Assembly (NCBI GenBank): GCA_910584005.1
Contig: CAJTXR010000002.1
Location: 107,681-171,680 of the forward strand
Origin: an uncultured Anaeroplasmataceae bacterium
GTDB lineage: Bacteria > Bacillota_I > Bacilli_A > Acholeplasmatales > Anaeroplasmataceae
Direction of reading: 5' to 3'
Length of the DNA stretch: 64,000 nucleotides
The translations under genes and the position numbers were made by a program. This document shows, one piece after another, positions 1-8,359 of the stretch. Under the pieces are notes generated by a model. The model was not told where the DNA came from, did not search any database, and saw nothing but the letters and a program-made list of their open reading frames with translations. Numbering within the stretch: position 1 is the first letter of the stretch; the number at the start of each line of letters is the position of its first letter.

Positions 1-62
1 TTCTATGATAATATAAAAGAAATTTTGATTTAAATATTATGAGTAAAGAAGTAGGAGAGCAT

Positions 63-512
63 ATGAATACATCAGGAAAAATTAGAATTGGATTAAGCAT
101 ATCATTTGTTTTATTATTCATTATCATTCTTATTCCATTTATTTTTCGCCCAAATAGCAATCGGTGGAAACAAACAAGTATAGAGAAAAATTGGAATATT
201 GCTTTACCTAAGAGCTCTCAAGTTTTGTATTATAAACAAAGTGGATTTTCCTTTTTTGGTGAGGGGGATTATTATACCATTTTTCAAATTGAATCGGAGT
301 TGGATTTAGATGAGTTTCATCCGATGAATATAGAACTAAAAGAAGAGGTTGAAAGCTGGTATAAGCATTCTAATCTAGAAATTGATTTAGAACAAAAGTT
401 TCCTTTAGATTATCCATCTTTGGTAAATAAAAAGAAGAAAAAGGAGAATACATGTATTCTATTATATGATTCTACTTTGAAACAACTCTATGTTTTCCAA
501 ACCTTTCGATAG
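63..512 (+). CDS. Hypothetical protein with one N-terminal membrane anchor
   Basis: A 149-residue protein that I do not recognise. Residues about 10-30 form one hydrophobic segment (ISFVLLFIIILIPFIF), then a mainly soluble, charged domain with a Lys-rich stretch near residue 120. This suggests a membrane-anchored protein with an extracytoplasmic domain, but there is no catalytic signature. I chose the ATG at 63 because AGGAGAG lies 5 bases before it; the in-frame ATG at 39 has no ribosome binding site. It ends at a strong terminator, so it is transcriptionally separate from the aromatic operon that follows. The upstream gene is outside the window. Confidence 0.55.
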   Translation: MNTSGKIRIGLSISFVLLFIIILIPFIFRPNSNRWKQTSIEKNWNIALPKSSQVLYYKQSGFSFFGEGDYYTIFQIESELDLDEFHPMNIELKEEVESWYKHSNLEIDLEQKFPLDYPSLVNKKKKKENTCILLYDSTLKQLYVFQTFR

Positions 513-540
513 AAACTGCAAAGTATTTTGCAGTTTTTTT
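513..540 (+). terminator. Rho-independent terminator
   Basis: A perfect 10-bp stem (AAACTGCAAA / TTTGCAGTTT) with a 4-nt loop runs into a seven-T tract. It closes the unit ending at 512 and insulates the aro operon promoter just downstream. Confidence 0.85.
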
Positions 541-566
541 GTTTCCCTTTTCCTTTTCGCCTTTTC

Positions 567-595
567 TTGAAAGATTTAGAATATTGTGATAAAAT
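567..595 (+). promoter_or_regulatory. Sigma-A-type promoter of the aromatic amino acid operon
   Basis: TTGAAA at 567-572 and TAAAAT at 590-595 are separated by 17 bp. The predicted start near 602 gives a 5' UTR of only about 30 nt. That leaves no room for a T-box or other large leader, so control would have to be at the promoter or by enzyme feedback. Confidence 0.75.
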
Positions 596-632
596 AAAAG
601 CCAAGAATAATGAATATGAGAGGTGTTGTTTT

Positions 633-1652
633 ATGATCATACGAATGAAACAAAATATAACGAAAAAAGAATATGAAAATATAGTTAAATATTTTAAAGA
701 TAGAAATTTAGAAGTCAAAGATGCAAGTAGTGGAGATGTAATCGTTGTTGGTATCATCGGAGATACAACCAAAACAATGGATAGCGATGTTTATGCTTTA
801 CCAGGAGTGGATACGATTACTCGAATTCAAGTTCCTTATAAAAAAGCATCGAAAGCATTTCACCCAGAACCTACAATAATCGATGTTTGTGGAGTGAAAA
901 TCGGGGGAGGAAATTTTACAGTTATGGCAGGGCCATGTTCTGTTGAAACCCATGACCAAATTGTAAGTGTTGCCGAAAGTGTAAAGAAGAGTGGAGCACA
1001 TATTTTAAGAGGTGGAGCCTATAAACCAAGAACATCCCCTTATGCTTTTCAAGGATTGGAATTAGAGGGACTTGATCTTTTGATGGAAGCTAGAAAGGAA
1101 ACTCACTTGCCAATTATTACTGAAATTCAATCTGAAGATTTAATTGATCGTTTTGTAAAGGATGTGGATATTATTCAGGTTGGTGCTAGGAATATGCAAA
1201 ATTTCCATTTGTTAAAGGCATTAGGCAAAATTGATAAGCCGATCTTATTAAAGCGTGGTCTTTCTGCAACTATAGAAGAATGGTTAATGGCTGCAGAATA
1301 TATTTTAGCTGGTGGGAATGATAAGGTAATCTTATGTGAAAGAGGAATTCGCACCTTTGAAAAATATACTAGAAATACATTAGATCTTTCTGCTGTTTTA
1401 GCAGTAAAAGAATTATCGCATTTGCCTGTCATTGTTGACCCTTCTCATGCGGCAGGAAAATGGTCTATGGTAGAAGATTTATCTAAGGCCGTTTTGGCAG
1501 TTGGTGCTGATGGAATTATTGTTGAAGTCCATAATAATCCTGAATGTGCGTTATGTGATGGGGCTCAAAGTTTAAAACCAGAACGATTTGATCATATGAT
1601 GAAGCAATTAAAGCTGATTGCTCCTATTGTAGGAAAGAAAATAGAAGAATGA
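633..1652 (+). CDS. aroF: 3-deoxy-7-phosphoheptulonate (DAHP) synthase
   Basis: This enzyme condenses PEP and erythrose-4-phosphate, the first step of the shikimate pathway. The 339-residue product has the type I-beta layout: a small ferredoxin-like N-terminal regulatory domain (residues about 1-75), then the DAHP/KDO8P barrel with motifs AGPCSVET, RGGAYKPRTSPYAFQG, LLKRG, CERGIRTFE and VDPSHAAGK. In the Thermotoga-type relatives the N-terminal domain gives feedback control by Tyr or Phe; the same is inferred here. Start ATG 633 follows AGAGGTG at a 7-nt spacing; the longer open frame from 528 runs through the terminator and promoter and is not coding. It is the first gene of the operon and overlaps the next by ATGA. 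Confidence 0.95.
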   Translation: MIIRMKQNITKKEYENIVKYFKDRNLEVKDASSGDVIVVGIIGDTTKTMDSDVYALPGVDTITRIQVPYKKASKAFHPEPTIIDVCGVKIGGGNFTVMAGPCSVETHDQIVSVAESVKKSGAHILRGGAYKPRTSPYAFQGLELEGLDLLMEARKETHLPIITEIQSEDLIDRFVKDVDIIQVGARNMQNFHLLKALGKIDKPILLKRGLSATIEEWLMAAEYILAGGNDKVILCERGIRTFEKYTRNTLDLSAVLAVKELSHLPVIVDPSHAAGKWSMVEDLSKAVLAVGADGIIVEVHNNPECALCDGAQSLKPERFDHMMKQLKLIAPIVGKKIEE

Positions 1653-2479
1653 AAGTTTTAATTGTAGGCTTAGGATTGATTGGTGGTTCGTATGCAGAAG
1701 GGCTTTCTAAAAAGGGATATGAGGTATATGGTATCGATCAAAATGAAAAGCCAATCCAGTATGCTATAGAAAAAGGCTGGATTCAAGATACTTTAGATTC
1801 TAAAGTAACGATTATAAATAAGGCAGATATTATCATTCTTGCAATTTACCCTCAAGCTATTCTTGAGTTTTTAAAGGATAATCAATCCAATTTTAAAAAA
1901 GGACAATTGATTACAGATGTTTGTGGTGTTAAATCTAGTTTTGTAAATAAAGCTACACTTTTAGCAACTCCTGCTTTATATCTTTCTCATCACCCTATGG
2001 CAGGAAAAGAAAAAATCGGAATTGAATTTTCAGATTGTTCTATTTTTAAAAAAGCAAATTTTTTAATTACGCCGTTAAAAAACACACCAATAGAAGCAAT
2101 TAAAATTTTAGATCAAATTGCTAGAGATTTAGAATTTGGTAAAGTTTCTATTATGAGCCCTGAACGACATGATGAAATGATTGGATTTACTTCTCAACTC
2201 ACTCATGCGATTGCGGTATCTTTAGTCAATAGTGATCATGATTGCGATACTGTGAATTTTATAGGCGATTCCTATCGGGATTTAACTCGTATCGCAATGA
2301 TTAATGAAAATCTTTGGAGTGAACTTTTTTTAGAAAATAAAACTGCTTTACTATCTCATATTGAGTCATTTGAAGAGCAGTTAGACATTTTAAAAAATGC
2401 ATTAAAAACAAATGATCAAATTAAATTAAATGAATTATTTAAAACCTCAACACAAATTAGAAGGAAGATGGAAAAGTGA
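1649..2479 (+). CDS. tyrA: Prephenate dehydrogenase
   Basis: This enzyme oxidatively decarboxylates prephenate to 4-hydroxyphenylpyruvate, the tyrosine branch. The 276-residue protein begins with the nucleotide-binding motif VGLGLIGGSYA and has the family signatures LSHHPMAGKE (about residue 110) and the helical C-terminal region with FTSQLTHAIAVSL. No ACT domain follows, so direct tyrosine feedback through an ACT module is not expected. It overlaps aroF by 4 nt and aroB by 4 nt, indicating translational coupling. No prephenate dehydratase gene is seen in the window, so the phenylalanine branch must be completed elsewhere. Confidence 0.92.
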   Translation: MKVLIVGLGLIGGSYAEGLSKKGYEVYGIDQNEKPIQYAIEKGWIQDTLDSKVTIINKADIIILAIYPQAILEFLKDNQSNFKKGQLITDVCGVKSSFVNKATLLATPALYLSHHPMAGKEKIGIEFSDCSIFKKANFLITPLKNTPIEAIKILDQIARDLEFGKVSIMSPERHDEMIGFTSQLTHAIAVSLVNSDHDCDTVNFIGDSYRDLTRIAMINENLWSELFLENKTALLSHIESFEEQLDILKNALKTNDQIKLNELFKTSTQIRRKMEK

Positions 2480-3501
2480 AAAGAGTAAAGATTCAATTAA
2501 AAAAAAATTCTTATGAAATCATAATAGAAAAAGATTTACTTTCTCGTCTTTCTTTTTTTATTGCAGAAATTTATAAAAATAAAAAAATATATATCATTAC
2601 TGATGATCAGGTTGCCGAATTTTATTTACAAAAAGTTAGAACTATATTAGAAGAAAAATTTATTGTAGAAGATGTCATTGTTCCCCATGGGGAAAGTTCT
2701 AAATCCATAGAAACCTATTGTTCAGTTGTAAAACAATTATTAAATAAAAATATCAGAAGAAATGAACTATTACTCGCACTTGGTGGGGGTGTAATTGGGG
2801 ATTTAACTGGTTTTGTTGCGGCAACCTTATATCGAGGGCTTCCATATATGAGTATTCCAACTTCGCTTTTAAGTCAAATGGATTCCTCTATCGGTGGGAA
2901 AACAGGAATCGATTTTGATGAAAGAAAAAATATAATTGGTTGTTTTAAACAGCCTAAACTCGTTTTAATTGATCCAAATACATTAAATACACTTCCGGTA
3001 GAGGAATTTAAAAATGGAATGGGAGAATTGATAAAGCATGCTGTTATTGGAAATCCAAAATTATTTCAAATGCTTTTATCTAAACCTGAAATTGATGAAG
3101 AAATTATCTTTGAGAGTTTAACTGTAAAAAAGCATTTAGTAGAAGCAGATGAATTTGATCAAGGGGAACGAATGCTGCTTAATTTTGGACACACTTTTGG
3201 TCATGCAATTGAACTGAAATATAATTTAAAGCATGGGCATGCCGTCGCATTAGGGATGTTAATGGCAATTCATTTTGGAATTGATTTAGGAATTACAAAT
3301 AAAGAAGTATACTCTAAAATTTTAACTATTTTAAATTTATATGAAATTTCTTATCAAGAGTACAATTACAAAGCATATGTAAAAGATATTGTTTACGATA
3401 AAAAAAATATAGCTGGAGTAATTCAATTTGTCCTTTTAAGAGATATTGGAAAAGCATTTTTATATCCAGTAGAAGAATCAAAATTAAAGGAGTTGTTATA
3501 A
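2476..3501 (+). CDS. aroB: 3-dehydroquinate synthase
   Basis: This enzyme cyclises DAHP to 3-dehydroquinate using NAD and a divalent metal. The 341 residues include the phosphate/NAD motif LALGGGVIGDLTGFVAATLYRG (about residues 101-122), IPTSLLSQMDSSIGGKTG, and the metal-ligand region LNFGHTFGHAIE with HGHAVALG. The length is normal for the family. The GTG start at 2476 overlaps the tyrA stop. The second step of the pathway is therefore present, but no 3-dehydroquinate dehydratase gene follows in this operon. Confidence 0.95.
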   Translation: MKRVKIQLKKNSYEIIIEKDLLSRLSFFIAEIYKNKKIYIITDDQVAEFYLQKVRTILEEKFIVEDVIVPHGESSKSIETYCSVVKQLLNKNIRRNELLLALGGGVIGDLTGFVAATLYRGLPYMSIPTSLLSQMDSSIGGKTGIDFDERKNIIGCFKQPKLVLIDPNTLNTLPVEEFKNGMGELIKHAVIGNPKLFQMLLSKPEIDEEIIFESLTVKKHLVEADEFDQGERMLLNFGHTFGHAIELKYNLKHGHAVALGMLMAIHFGIDLGITNKEVYSKILTILNLYEISYQEYNYKAYVKDIVYDKKNIAGVIQFVLLRDIGKAFLYPVEESKLKELL

Positions 3502-4767
3502 TTGAATATTAAAATACATCCTAGAAAATTAAAAGGAAGCCTTGTGGTTCCTCCGTCTAAAAGTCTTTCTCATCGAGCAATCATAGCAGCAAGTTTGGCT
3601 CATGGAACTAGTGTTATTTCAAATGTTGTATTGTCAAAGGATATTTTAGCAACAATTGAAGGAATGAAAGCATTTGGAGCCAAAATTACAATAGAAGATC
3701 ATACCCTTACAATTGTGGGGACTAAAGTTCAACGCTGTAAGGATCAAATTGATGCGAACGAATCAGGGTCAACCTTACGTTTTTTAATTCCGATTGCTTT
3801 AGTAAATGAAGAACCGATTTGTTTTACAGGTAAAAATCAACTGGTTCATCGTCCACTCGATGCTTATTTTGAAATTTTTGAGCAGTTGGGGATTTCCTAC
3901 ACGCATAAACAACAAGAGTATTTACCTTTACATCTTCATGGCAAATTAAAACCAGATACGTATTATTTGCGAGGAGATGTTTCTTCACAGTTTATTACAG
4001 GGTTACTCTATGCTTTACCTTTATTAGAAGGAGATTCTAAAATTATCATCACAACAGAATTAGAATCTAAAGGATATATTGATTTAACCTTAGATATCCT
4101 AAAACAATTTGGAATTATTATATCTCATCAAAATTATAAAGAATTTTATATTAAAGGAAATCAATCCTATTGTCCTTGTAATTATATGGTGGAGGGCGAT
4201 TATTCACAAGTTGCTTTCTTTTTAGTTGCGGGAGCATTGGGGGCAGATATTAAACTATATGGAATGAGAAAAGATTCCTATCAAGGAGATAAAAAAATAA
4301 TTGAAGATATCATAAAAATGCAAGGAAATCTAAGATATGAAGAAGATTATATTTGTTGTAATCCAAGCCAAACGGTTGGAACAACCATTGATTTTTCACA
4401 ATCTCCAGATTTAGGACCAGCATTAACTGTATTGGCTAGCTTATCTAAAGGGACCTCTTTATTTATAAAGGCTAGCAGGCTTAGAATCAAAGAATGTGAT
4501 CGAATTACTTGTATGCGGCAGGAATTAGAAAAAATGGGAGCCAAAATAGAAGAATTTTCCGATGGAATGAAAATAGAAGGTGTGGAAAAACTAAAAGGAG
4601 CTATTTTAGATTCTCATAATGATCACCGGGTAGCTATGGCACTTGCAATGGCATCTTTAAAAACTGAAGGAGAAATTGTCATCAAAAATGCAGAATGTGT
4701 TTCTAAATCATTTCCTGATTTTTGGGATGTATTTAAAGCCTTAGGAGGAGAGATAATTTATGAATAA
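3502..4767 (+). CDS. aroA: 5-enolpyruvylshikimate-3-phosphate synthase
   Basis: EPSP synthase transfers enolpyruvyl from PEP to shikimate-3-phosphate. The 421-residue protein shows PPSKSLSHRAIIAASLA near the N-terminus, ANESGSTLRFLIP (about residue 91-103), QFITGLLYALPLL, and the C-terminal RIKECDRI and DHRVAMALAMA motifs. The TTG start directly abuts the aroB stop, with AAGGAG about 8 nt upstream inside aroB. Its substrate requires a shikimate kinase, which is missing from the operon in recognisable form. Confidence 0.95.
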   Translation: MNIKIHPRKLKGSLVVPPSKSLSHRAIIAASLAHGTSVISNVVLSKDILATIEGMKAFGAKITIEDHTLTIVGTKVQRCKDQIDANESGSTLRFLIPIALVNEEPICFTGKNQLVHRPLDAYFEIFEQLGISYTHKQQEYLPLHLHGKLKPDTYYLRGDVSSQFITGLLYALPLLEGDSKIIITTELESKGYIDLTLDILKQFGIIISHQNYKEFYIKGNQSYCPCNYMVEGDYSQVAFFLVAGALGADIKLYGMRKDSYQGDKKIIEDIIKMQGNLRYEEDYICCNPSQTVGTTIDFSQSPDLGPALTVLASLSKGTSLFIKASRLRIKECDRITCMRQELEKMGAKIEEFSDGMKIEGVEKLKGAILDSHNDHRVAMALAMASLKTEGEIVIKNAECVSKSFPDFWDVFKALGGEIIYE

Positions 4768-5029
4768 ATTAGAAATTGCAAGAAAGAAAATAAATGAAAT
4801 CGATGAACAAATGTTACGTTTATTTGAAGAGAGAATGAAAGCATCTGAAATGGTTGCAGAATATAAAAAAGAAAATGGTTTACCTATTTTTGATGGAACA
4901 AGGGAACAGGAAATTATTGCTCATCATTTAGAATTGCTTAAGGATAAGAAATTAGCAATGTATTATTTAACTTTTTTTGAAGGTGTATTATCTTCATCTA
5001 AAGATTACCAAAAGGATTTACTTAAATGA
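4760..5029 (+). CDS. aroQ: Chorismate mutase, AroQ type
   Basis: A stand-alone 89-residue all-helical chorismate mutase converting chorismate to prephenate. The signature is ARKKINEIDEQMLRLFEERM near the N-terminus, with VAEYKKENGLPIFD next and the C-terminal helix carrying SSKDYQK. It overlaps both neighbours (8 nt with aroA, 4 nt with the aroE fusion). A monofunctional AroQ supplies prephenate to TyrA in the same operon. Confidence 0.9.
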   Translation: MNKLEIARKKINEIDEQMLRLFEERMKASEMVAEYKKENGLPIFDGTREQEIIAHHLELLKDKKLAMYYLTFFEGVLSSSKDYQKDLLK

Positions 5030-6426
5030 AACATTATGGTTTATTAGGAGAACATTTATCTCATAGTTATTCTAAAATGATTCATCAATATTTATTTAAA
5101 GAATTTAATTTGGATGCAGATTATTCTTTGATTGAATGTCAAGAACAAGATTTAAAGTACTGGATTAAAAAAATAAGAACCAAGGAATTTTCTGGTTTTA
5201 ATGTTACAATTCCATATAAGAAAAAGATAATGTCTTATTTAGATGTTATAGATGAAAAGGCAATCAAGATTGGTAGCGTAAATACAGTGTACCTTCTAGA
5301 TGGTAAGGTTCATGGTACTAATACAGATTATGATGGATTTTTAGAAACATTAAACTATTATCAAATTGATGTCAAAAATAAAAATTGTTATATATTAGGA
5401 ACAGGGGGAGCTTCTTTAGCAGTTCTACAAGTGCTTCAGGATTTAGGAGGCATATGTTCTACTGTATCTAGAACGCCAAATACTAATCAAATTGGGTATT
5501 TTGAATTAAAGAATAAAGATATAGATCTTTTGGTAAATACGACTCCTGTAGGAATGTATCCAAATGTAAATGAAAGTCCTGTACCAAAGGAGATTGCTCT
5601 TCAAGCAAAAACAGTTATAGATATTATTTTTAATCCTGAAAGAACACAATTATTGAAGGATGCAAATTCAGGAATGAATGGACTTTATATGCTTGTTCTT
5701 CAAGCCATTCGGGCAGAAGAAATTTGGCAAAAAAGAAAATTAGAAATTCAAATAAGTTTTCTTCTTTCTACATTTCGTTTTTTGCTAGATTTACCTAAAG
5801 AAATTTTTCTTTATGTAAAAGATCTTACTTTTACAAAAGATCAGATTGGACAAAGCGAAGATTATGTTTACCAATTTGAACAAAAATATATATTAAAAAT
5901 ATCTAAGGATAAAAGTGCATTAAAAAGAGAAAAAGAATGTGTAGATTGGCTATCAGAAAAGATTTTAGGATCTAAAAGTGTGGCATGGGTAGAAGGGGAT
6001 ACATCATATTATTTAAGAACAGTTATTGAAGGAGAGCCTTTATCTTCTAAACGGTTTTTAGATCAACCGCTTCTTTTAATTCGTATTTTAAAACAAGCAA
6101 TTTTAACTTTAAGAAAACTAGACCAGTATTCTTGTCCGTTCCAATCAAAAGATAGTGTAGGAGCTTCCTTTGTTCATGGAGATTTGTGTTTGCCAAATAT
6201 TTTAGTAAATAAAGATAATGAGTTTTGTGGTTTTATTGATCTTGGAAATGCAGGTTTGGGAGATCCATATTATGATTATGCTTGGCTTTTATGGAGCTTT
6301 GAATATAATTTAAAAACAGATCAATTTAATTCTATGTTATTAGAAACTTTAGGGGTAAAGATGACAGAAGAAATCTATCAAAAATATATTCCTATTTCAT
6401 ATTTAGAGCAGTTAAAAAGAAACTAG
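5026..6426 (+). CDS. aroE: Shikimate dehydrogenase fused to an APH(3')-like kinase domain
   Basis: A 466-residue two-domain protein. Residues about 1-245 are shikimate dehydrogenase: SHSYSKMIH, the catalytic-Lys motif NVTIPYKK, NTVY, catalytic Asp in NTDYDG, Rossmann GTGGAS and VNTTPVGMYP. Residues about 260-466 resemble aminoglycoside/small-molecule kinases: Lys in YILKISK, catalytic HGDLCLPNILV near residue 385 and metal-binding IDLGNAGLGDPYYD near residue 405, closest in pattern to APH(3'). The open frame is continuous with no linker stop. Since the operon has no recognisable AroK, and APH-fold kinases are known to phosphorylate amino acid precursors (for example a homoserine kinase type), I infer that the fused kinase may phosphorylate shikimate made by the first domain. 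A resistance role is less likely given the context. Confidence 0.9.
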   Translation: MKHYGLLGEHLSHSYSKMIHQYLFKEFNLDADYSLIECQEQDLKYWIKKIRTKEFSGFNVTIPYKKKIMSYLDVIDEKAIKIGSVNTVYLLDGKVHGTNTDYDGFLETLNYYQIDVKNKNCYILGTGGASLAVLQVLQDLGGICSTVSRTPNTNQIGYFELKNKDIDLLVNTTPVGMYPNVNESPVPKEIALQAKTVIDIIFNPERTQLLKDANSGMNGLYMLVLQAIRAEEIWQKRKLEIQISFLLSTFRFLLDLPKEIFLYVKDLTFTKDQIGQSEDYVYQFEQKYILKISKDKSALKREKECVDWLSEKILGSKSVAWVEGDTSYYLRTVIEGEPLSSKRFLDQPLLLIRILKQAILTLRKLDQYSCPFQSKDSVGASFVHGDLCLPNILVNKDNEFCGFIDLGNAGLGDPYYDYAWLLWSFEYNLKTDQFNSMLLETLGVKMTEEIYQKYIPISYLEQLKRN

Positions 6427-6430
6427 GTGA

Positions 6431-6979
6431 ATGGTATTGGAATATATAGAGGTAAATGAAAAAAGGTATACCATTTTAAAACTTTTGGGAAAAGGAAAGG
6501 GCGGATATTCTTATCTTGTGTCTTTTGAAAACAAGTTCTATGTATGCAAACAAATTCATCATGAGCCTTGTTCTTATTATACTTTTGGTAATAAACTTGA
6601 GTCAGAATTAAAGGATTATGAAACGTTAAAGAATATTGGTATATGTATGCCCAAACTACTTTCTGTAGATTATAAAAATGAACGTATAATAAAAGAATAT
6701 ATAGATGGACCTACCATTTATGAACTTATTTTAAAAGGATGTTTGAAAGAAGAGTATCGTACACAATTAAAAGAAATGTGTAATCTTTTATACCCAGCCG
6801 GACTAAACATTGATTATTTTCCTACGAATTTTGTAGTTCAAAATCATCAAATCTATTATATTGATTACGAATGTAATTCTTATATGGAACAATGGAATTA
6901 TGAAAATTGGGGGATAAAATATTGGTATAAAACGAAGGAATTTATAGAGTATTCCACTAAGAAAGAAAAAGAGGTGTAA
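6431..6979 (+). CDS. Small protein-kinase-like protein inside the aro operon
   Basis: A 182-residue kinase-fold protein. It has a glycine-rich loop LLGKGKGGYSYLV (residues about 14-26), a candidate ATP Lys in YVCKQ, a catalytic-loop-like NIDYFPTNFVV and a metal-Asp IDYECN near the C-terminus, then MEQWNYENWGIKYW. This resembles small RIO/lipopolysaccharide-kinase-like proteins of Bacillota annotated as serine/threonine kinases; the substrate is unknown. It lies 4 nt after the aroE fusion and 3 nt before aroC, so it is co-transcribed with the pathway. It could be the second candidate for the missing shikimate kinase, or a regulator. The start ATG at 6431 has a poor ribosome binding site, suggesting coupling to aroE. 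Confidence 0.75.
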   Translation: MVLEYIEVNEKRYTILKLLGKGKGGYSYLVSFENKFYVCKQIHHEPCSYYTFGNKLESELKDYETLKNIGICMPKLLSVDYKNERIIKEYIDGPTIYELILKGCLKEEYRTQLKEMCNLLYPAGLNIDYFPTNFVVQNHQIYYIDYECNSYMEQWNYENWGIKYWYKTKEFIEYSTKKEKEV

Positions 6980-6982
6980 GGA

Positions 6983-7975
6983 ATGAATCATTACGGCAGA
7001 TTATTTCAATTGAGCATATTTGGCGAAAGTCATGGAAATTCAGTTGGCATTTTACTTGATGGAGTTCCTGCTGGAATAGAGATTAAACCAGAAGACTTTG
7101 ATTATGATTTGAATAGAAGAAAGCCTGGAGGAATTGGAACCACATCTAGAATTGAATCTGATGAAATTCATATTGAATCTGGTGTTTTTAATGGGTATAC
7201 CACAGGAGGTGCAATCCTCTTAAGGTTTATGAATCTAAATACCAAAAGTAAAGATTATGATAATTTATTAAATCATCCAAGACCTTCCCATGCAGATTTT
7301 GTTTCGAATGTAAAATATAATGGATATCAGGATTATCGTGGAGGAGGATCTTTTTCTGGAAGACTTACTTTAGGAATTGTTGCTGCTGGAGTCATTGCTA
7401 AAAAAATAATTAAGGATGTTTCTTTTGAAACAAAGATTACAAATTTAGGTGGTTGTATGAATCCACAGGAGTATTCTAATATCCTAAAAGAAGCAGTAAA
7501 AGAAAAAGATTCAATTGGTGGTGTTGTTGAACTAAGAGCCAAAAATGTTGAGATAGGGTTAGGTGAACCATATTTTGATTCGCTAGAATCCTCTATATCT
7601 CATCTGTTATTTTCAATAGGAGCAGTGAAAGGAGTTTCCTTTGGAATTGGCTTTGAGGGGGTAAATTTAAAAGGAAGTTCTTTTAATGATTTAATTATTG
7701 ATGAAACTGGGAAAACAAAAACGAATCATAATGGTGGAATTAACGGTGGAATATCCAATGGAAATGATATTGTTGTAAATGTCATGGTAAAACCAACACC
7801 ATCTATATTTAAGGTTCAAGAAACCTATTGTTTTAAATCAAAAAAGGTTGAACCACTTTTAATTGAAGGAAGACATGATGCAGCAATCATTTTTAGAGCA
7901 CAGGTTGTATTAGAGGCATGTTTAGCAATTGCGTTAGCGGATGCATATTTAATTCATAATGCATATAAGAAATAA
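6983..7975 (+). CDS. aroC: Chorismate synthase
   Basis: This enzyme eliminates phosphate from EPSP to give chorismate, with reduced FMN as cofactor. The 330-residue product is a little short for the family (usually about 350-390) but has the signatures FGESHGNSVG, DLNRRKPG, the RPSHAD motif, YRGGGSFSGRLT and the C-terminal EGRHDAAIIFRA. A good RBS-like AAAGAGGTG precedes ATG 6983. It is the last recognisable pathway gene of the operon. Confidence 0.94.
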   Translation: MNHYGRLFQLSIFGESHGNSVGILLDGVPAGIEIKPEDFDYDLNRRKPGGIGTTSRIESDEIHIESGVFNGYTTGGAILLRFMNLNTKSKDYDNLLNHPRPSHADFVSNVKYNGYQDYRGGGSFSGRLTLGIVAAGVIAKKIIKDVSFETKITNLGGCMNPQEYSNILKEAVKEKDSIGGVVELRAKNVEIGLGEPYFDSLESSISHLLFSIGAVKGVSFGIGFEGVNLKGSSFNDLIIDETGKTKTNHNGGINGGISNGNDIVVNVMVKPTPSIFKVQETYCFKSKKVEPLLIEGRHDAAIIFRAQVVLEACLAIALADAYLIHNAYKK

Positions 7976-8006
7976 ATTAAATGCGTATAAGTCCATCCGA
8001 AAAATA

Positions 8007-8345
8007 ATGCATTCTCATAACTACACGATGCAATATTTTGATACAAGAACTCATAAAAATACATGTTCTTGTGGAGATACATCCGGAGAAGCAAAAGAAC
8101 ATTATGTATTAAAAGCAGTTTTAGATAAGAATCCTATATATGCTACATGTTTAGGATGTAAAGCTAAATTAGATTTTAAAAAAGTTTTTGCTAGTGCGAT
8201 AATGGGAATAAGAAATGCAAAATTTACAACAAAAAATGGAAGTTATATTTTACCAAATGGTATAGCAATTTTAGTAGATGTAGATTTACAATCTTATCTA
8301 GATGGAACACTGTTATTTAATAATAAAGAAGTATCTGATATTTAA
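8007..8345 (+). pseudogene. C-terminal remnant of a repeat-type surface protein
   Basis: The open frame (which extends back to 7959, overlapping aroC by 17 nt) has no signal peptide and no ribosome binding site. Its sequence, with HNYTMQYFDTRTHKNTCSCGDTS, a second Cys pair CLGCKAKLD and NGSYILPNGIAILVDVD, resembles the C-terminal ends of large secreted proteins that carry CxCG/His repeats in clostridia and relatives. I infer a decayed 3' fragment. It could instead be a small expressed protein coupled to aroC, but no evidence favours that. Confidence 0.45.
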
Positions 8346-8359
8346 ATAAGAGGTAATTT

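Noticed and set aside
528-632. N-terminal extension of DAHP synthase
   Set aside because: The extra codons cover the upstream terminator and the -35/-10 promoter; a good RBS precedes ATG 633.
540-632. T-box or amino-acid riboswitch before the aro operon
   Set aside because: The predicted 5' UTR is only about 30 nt.
5800-6426. APH domain as an aminoglycoside resistance gene
   Set aside because: It is in frame with aroE inside an aromatic operon and has no mobile context. A biosynthetic kinase is more likely, though activity is untested.
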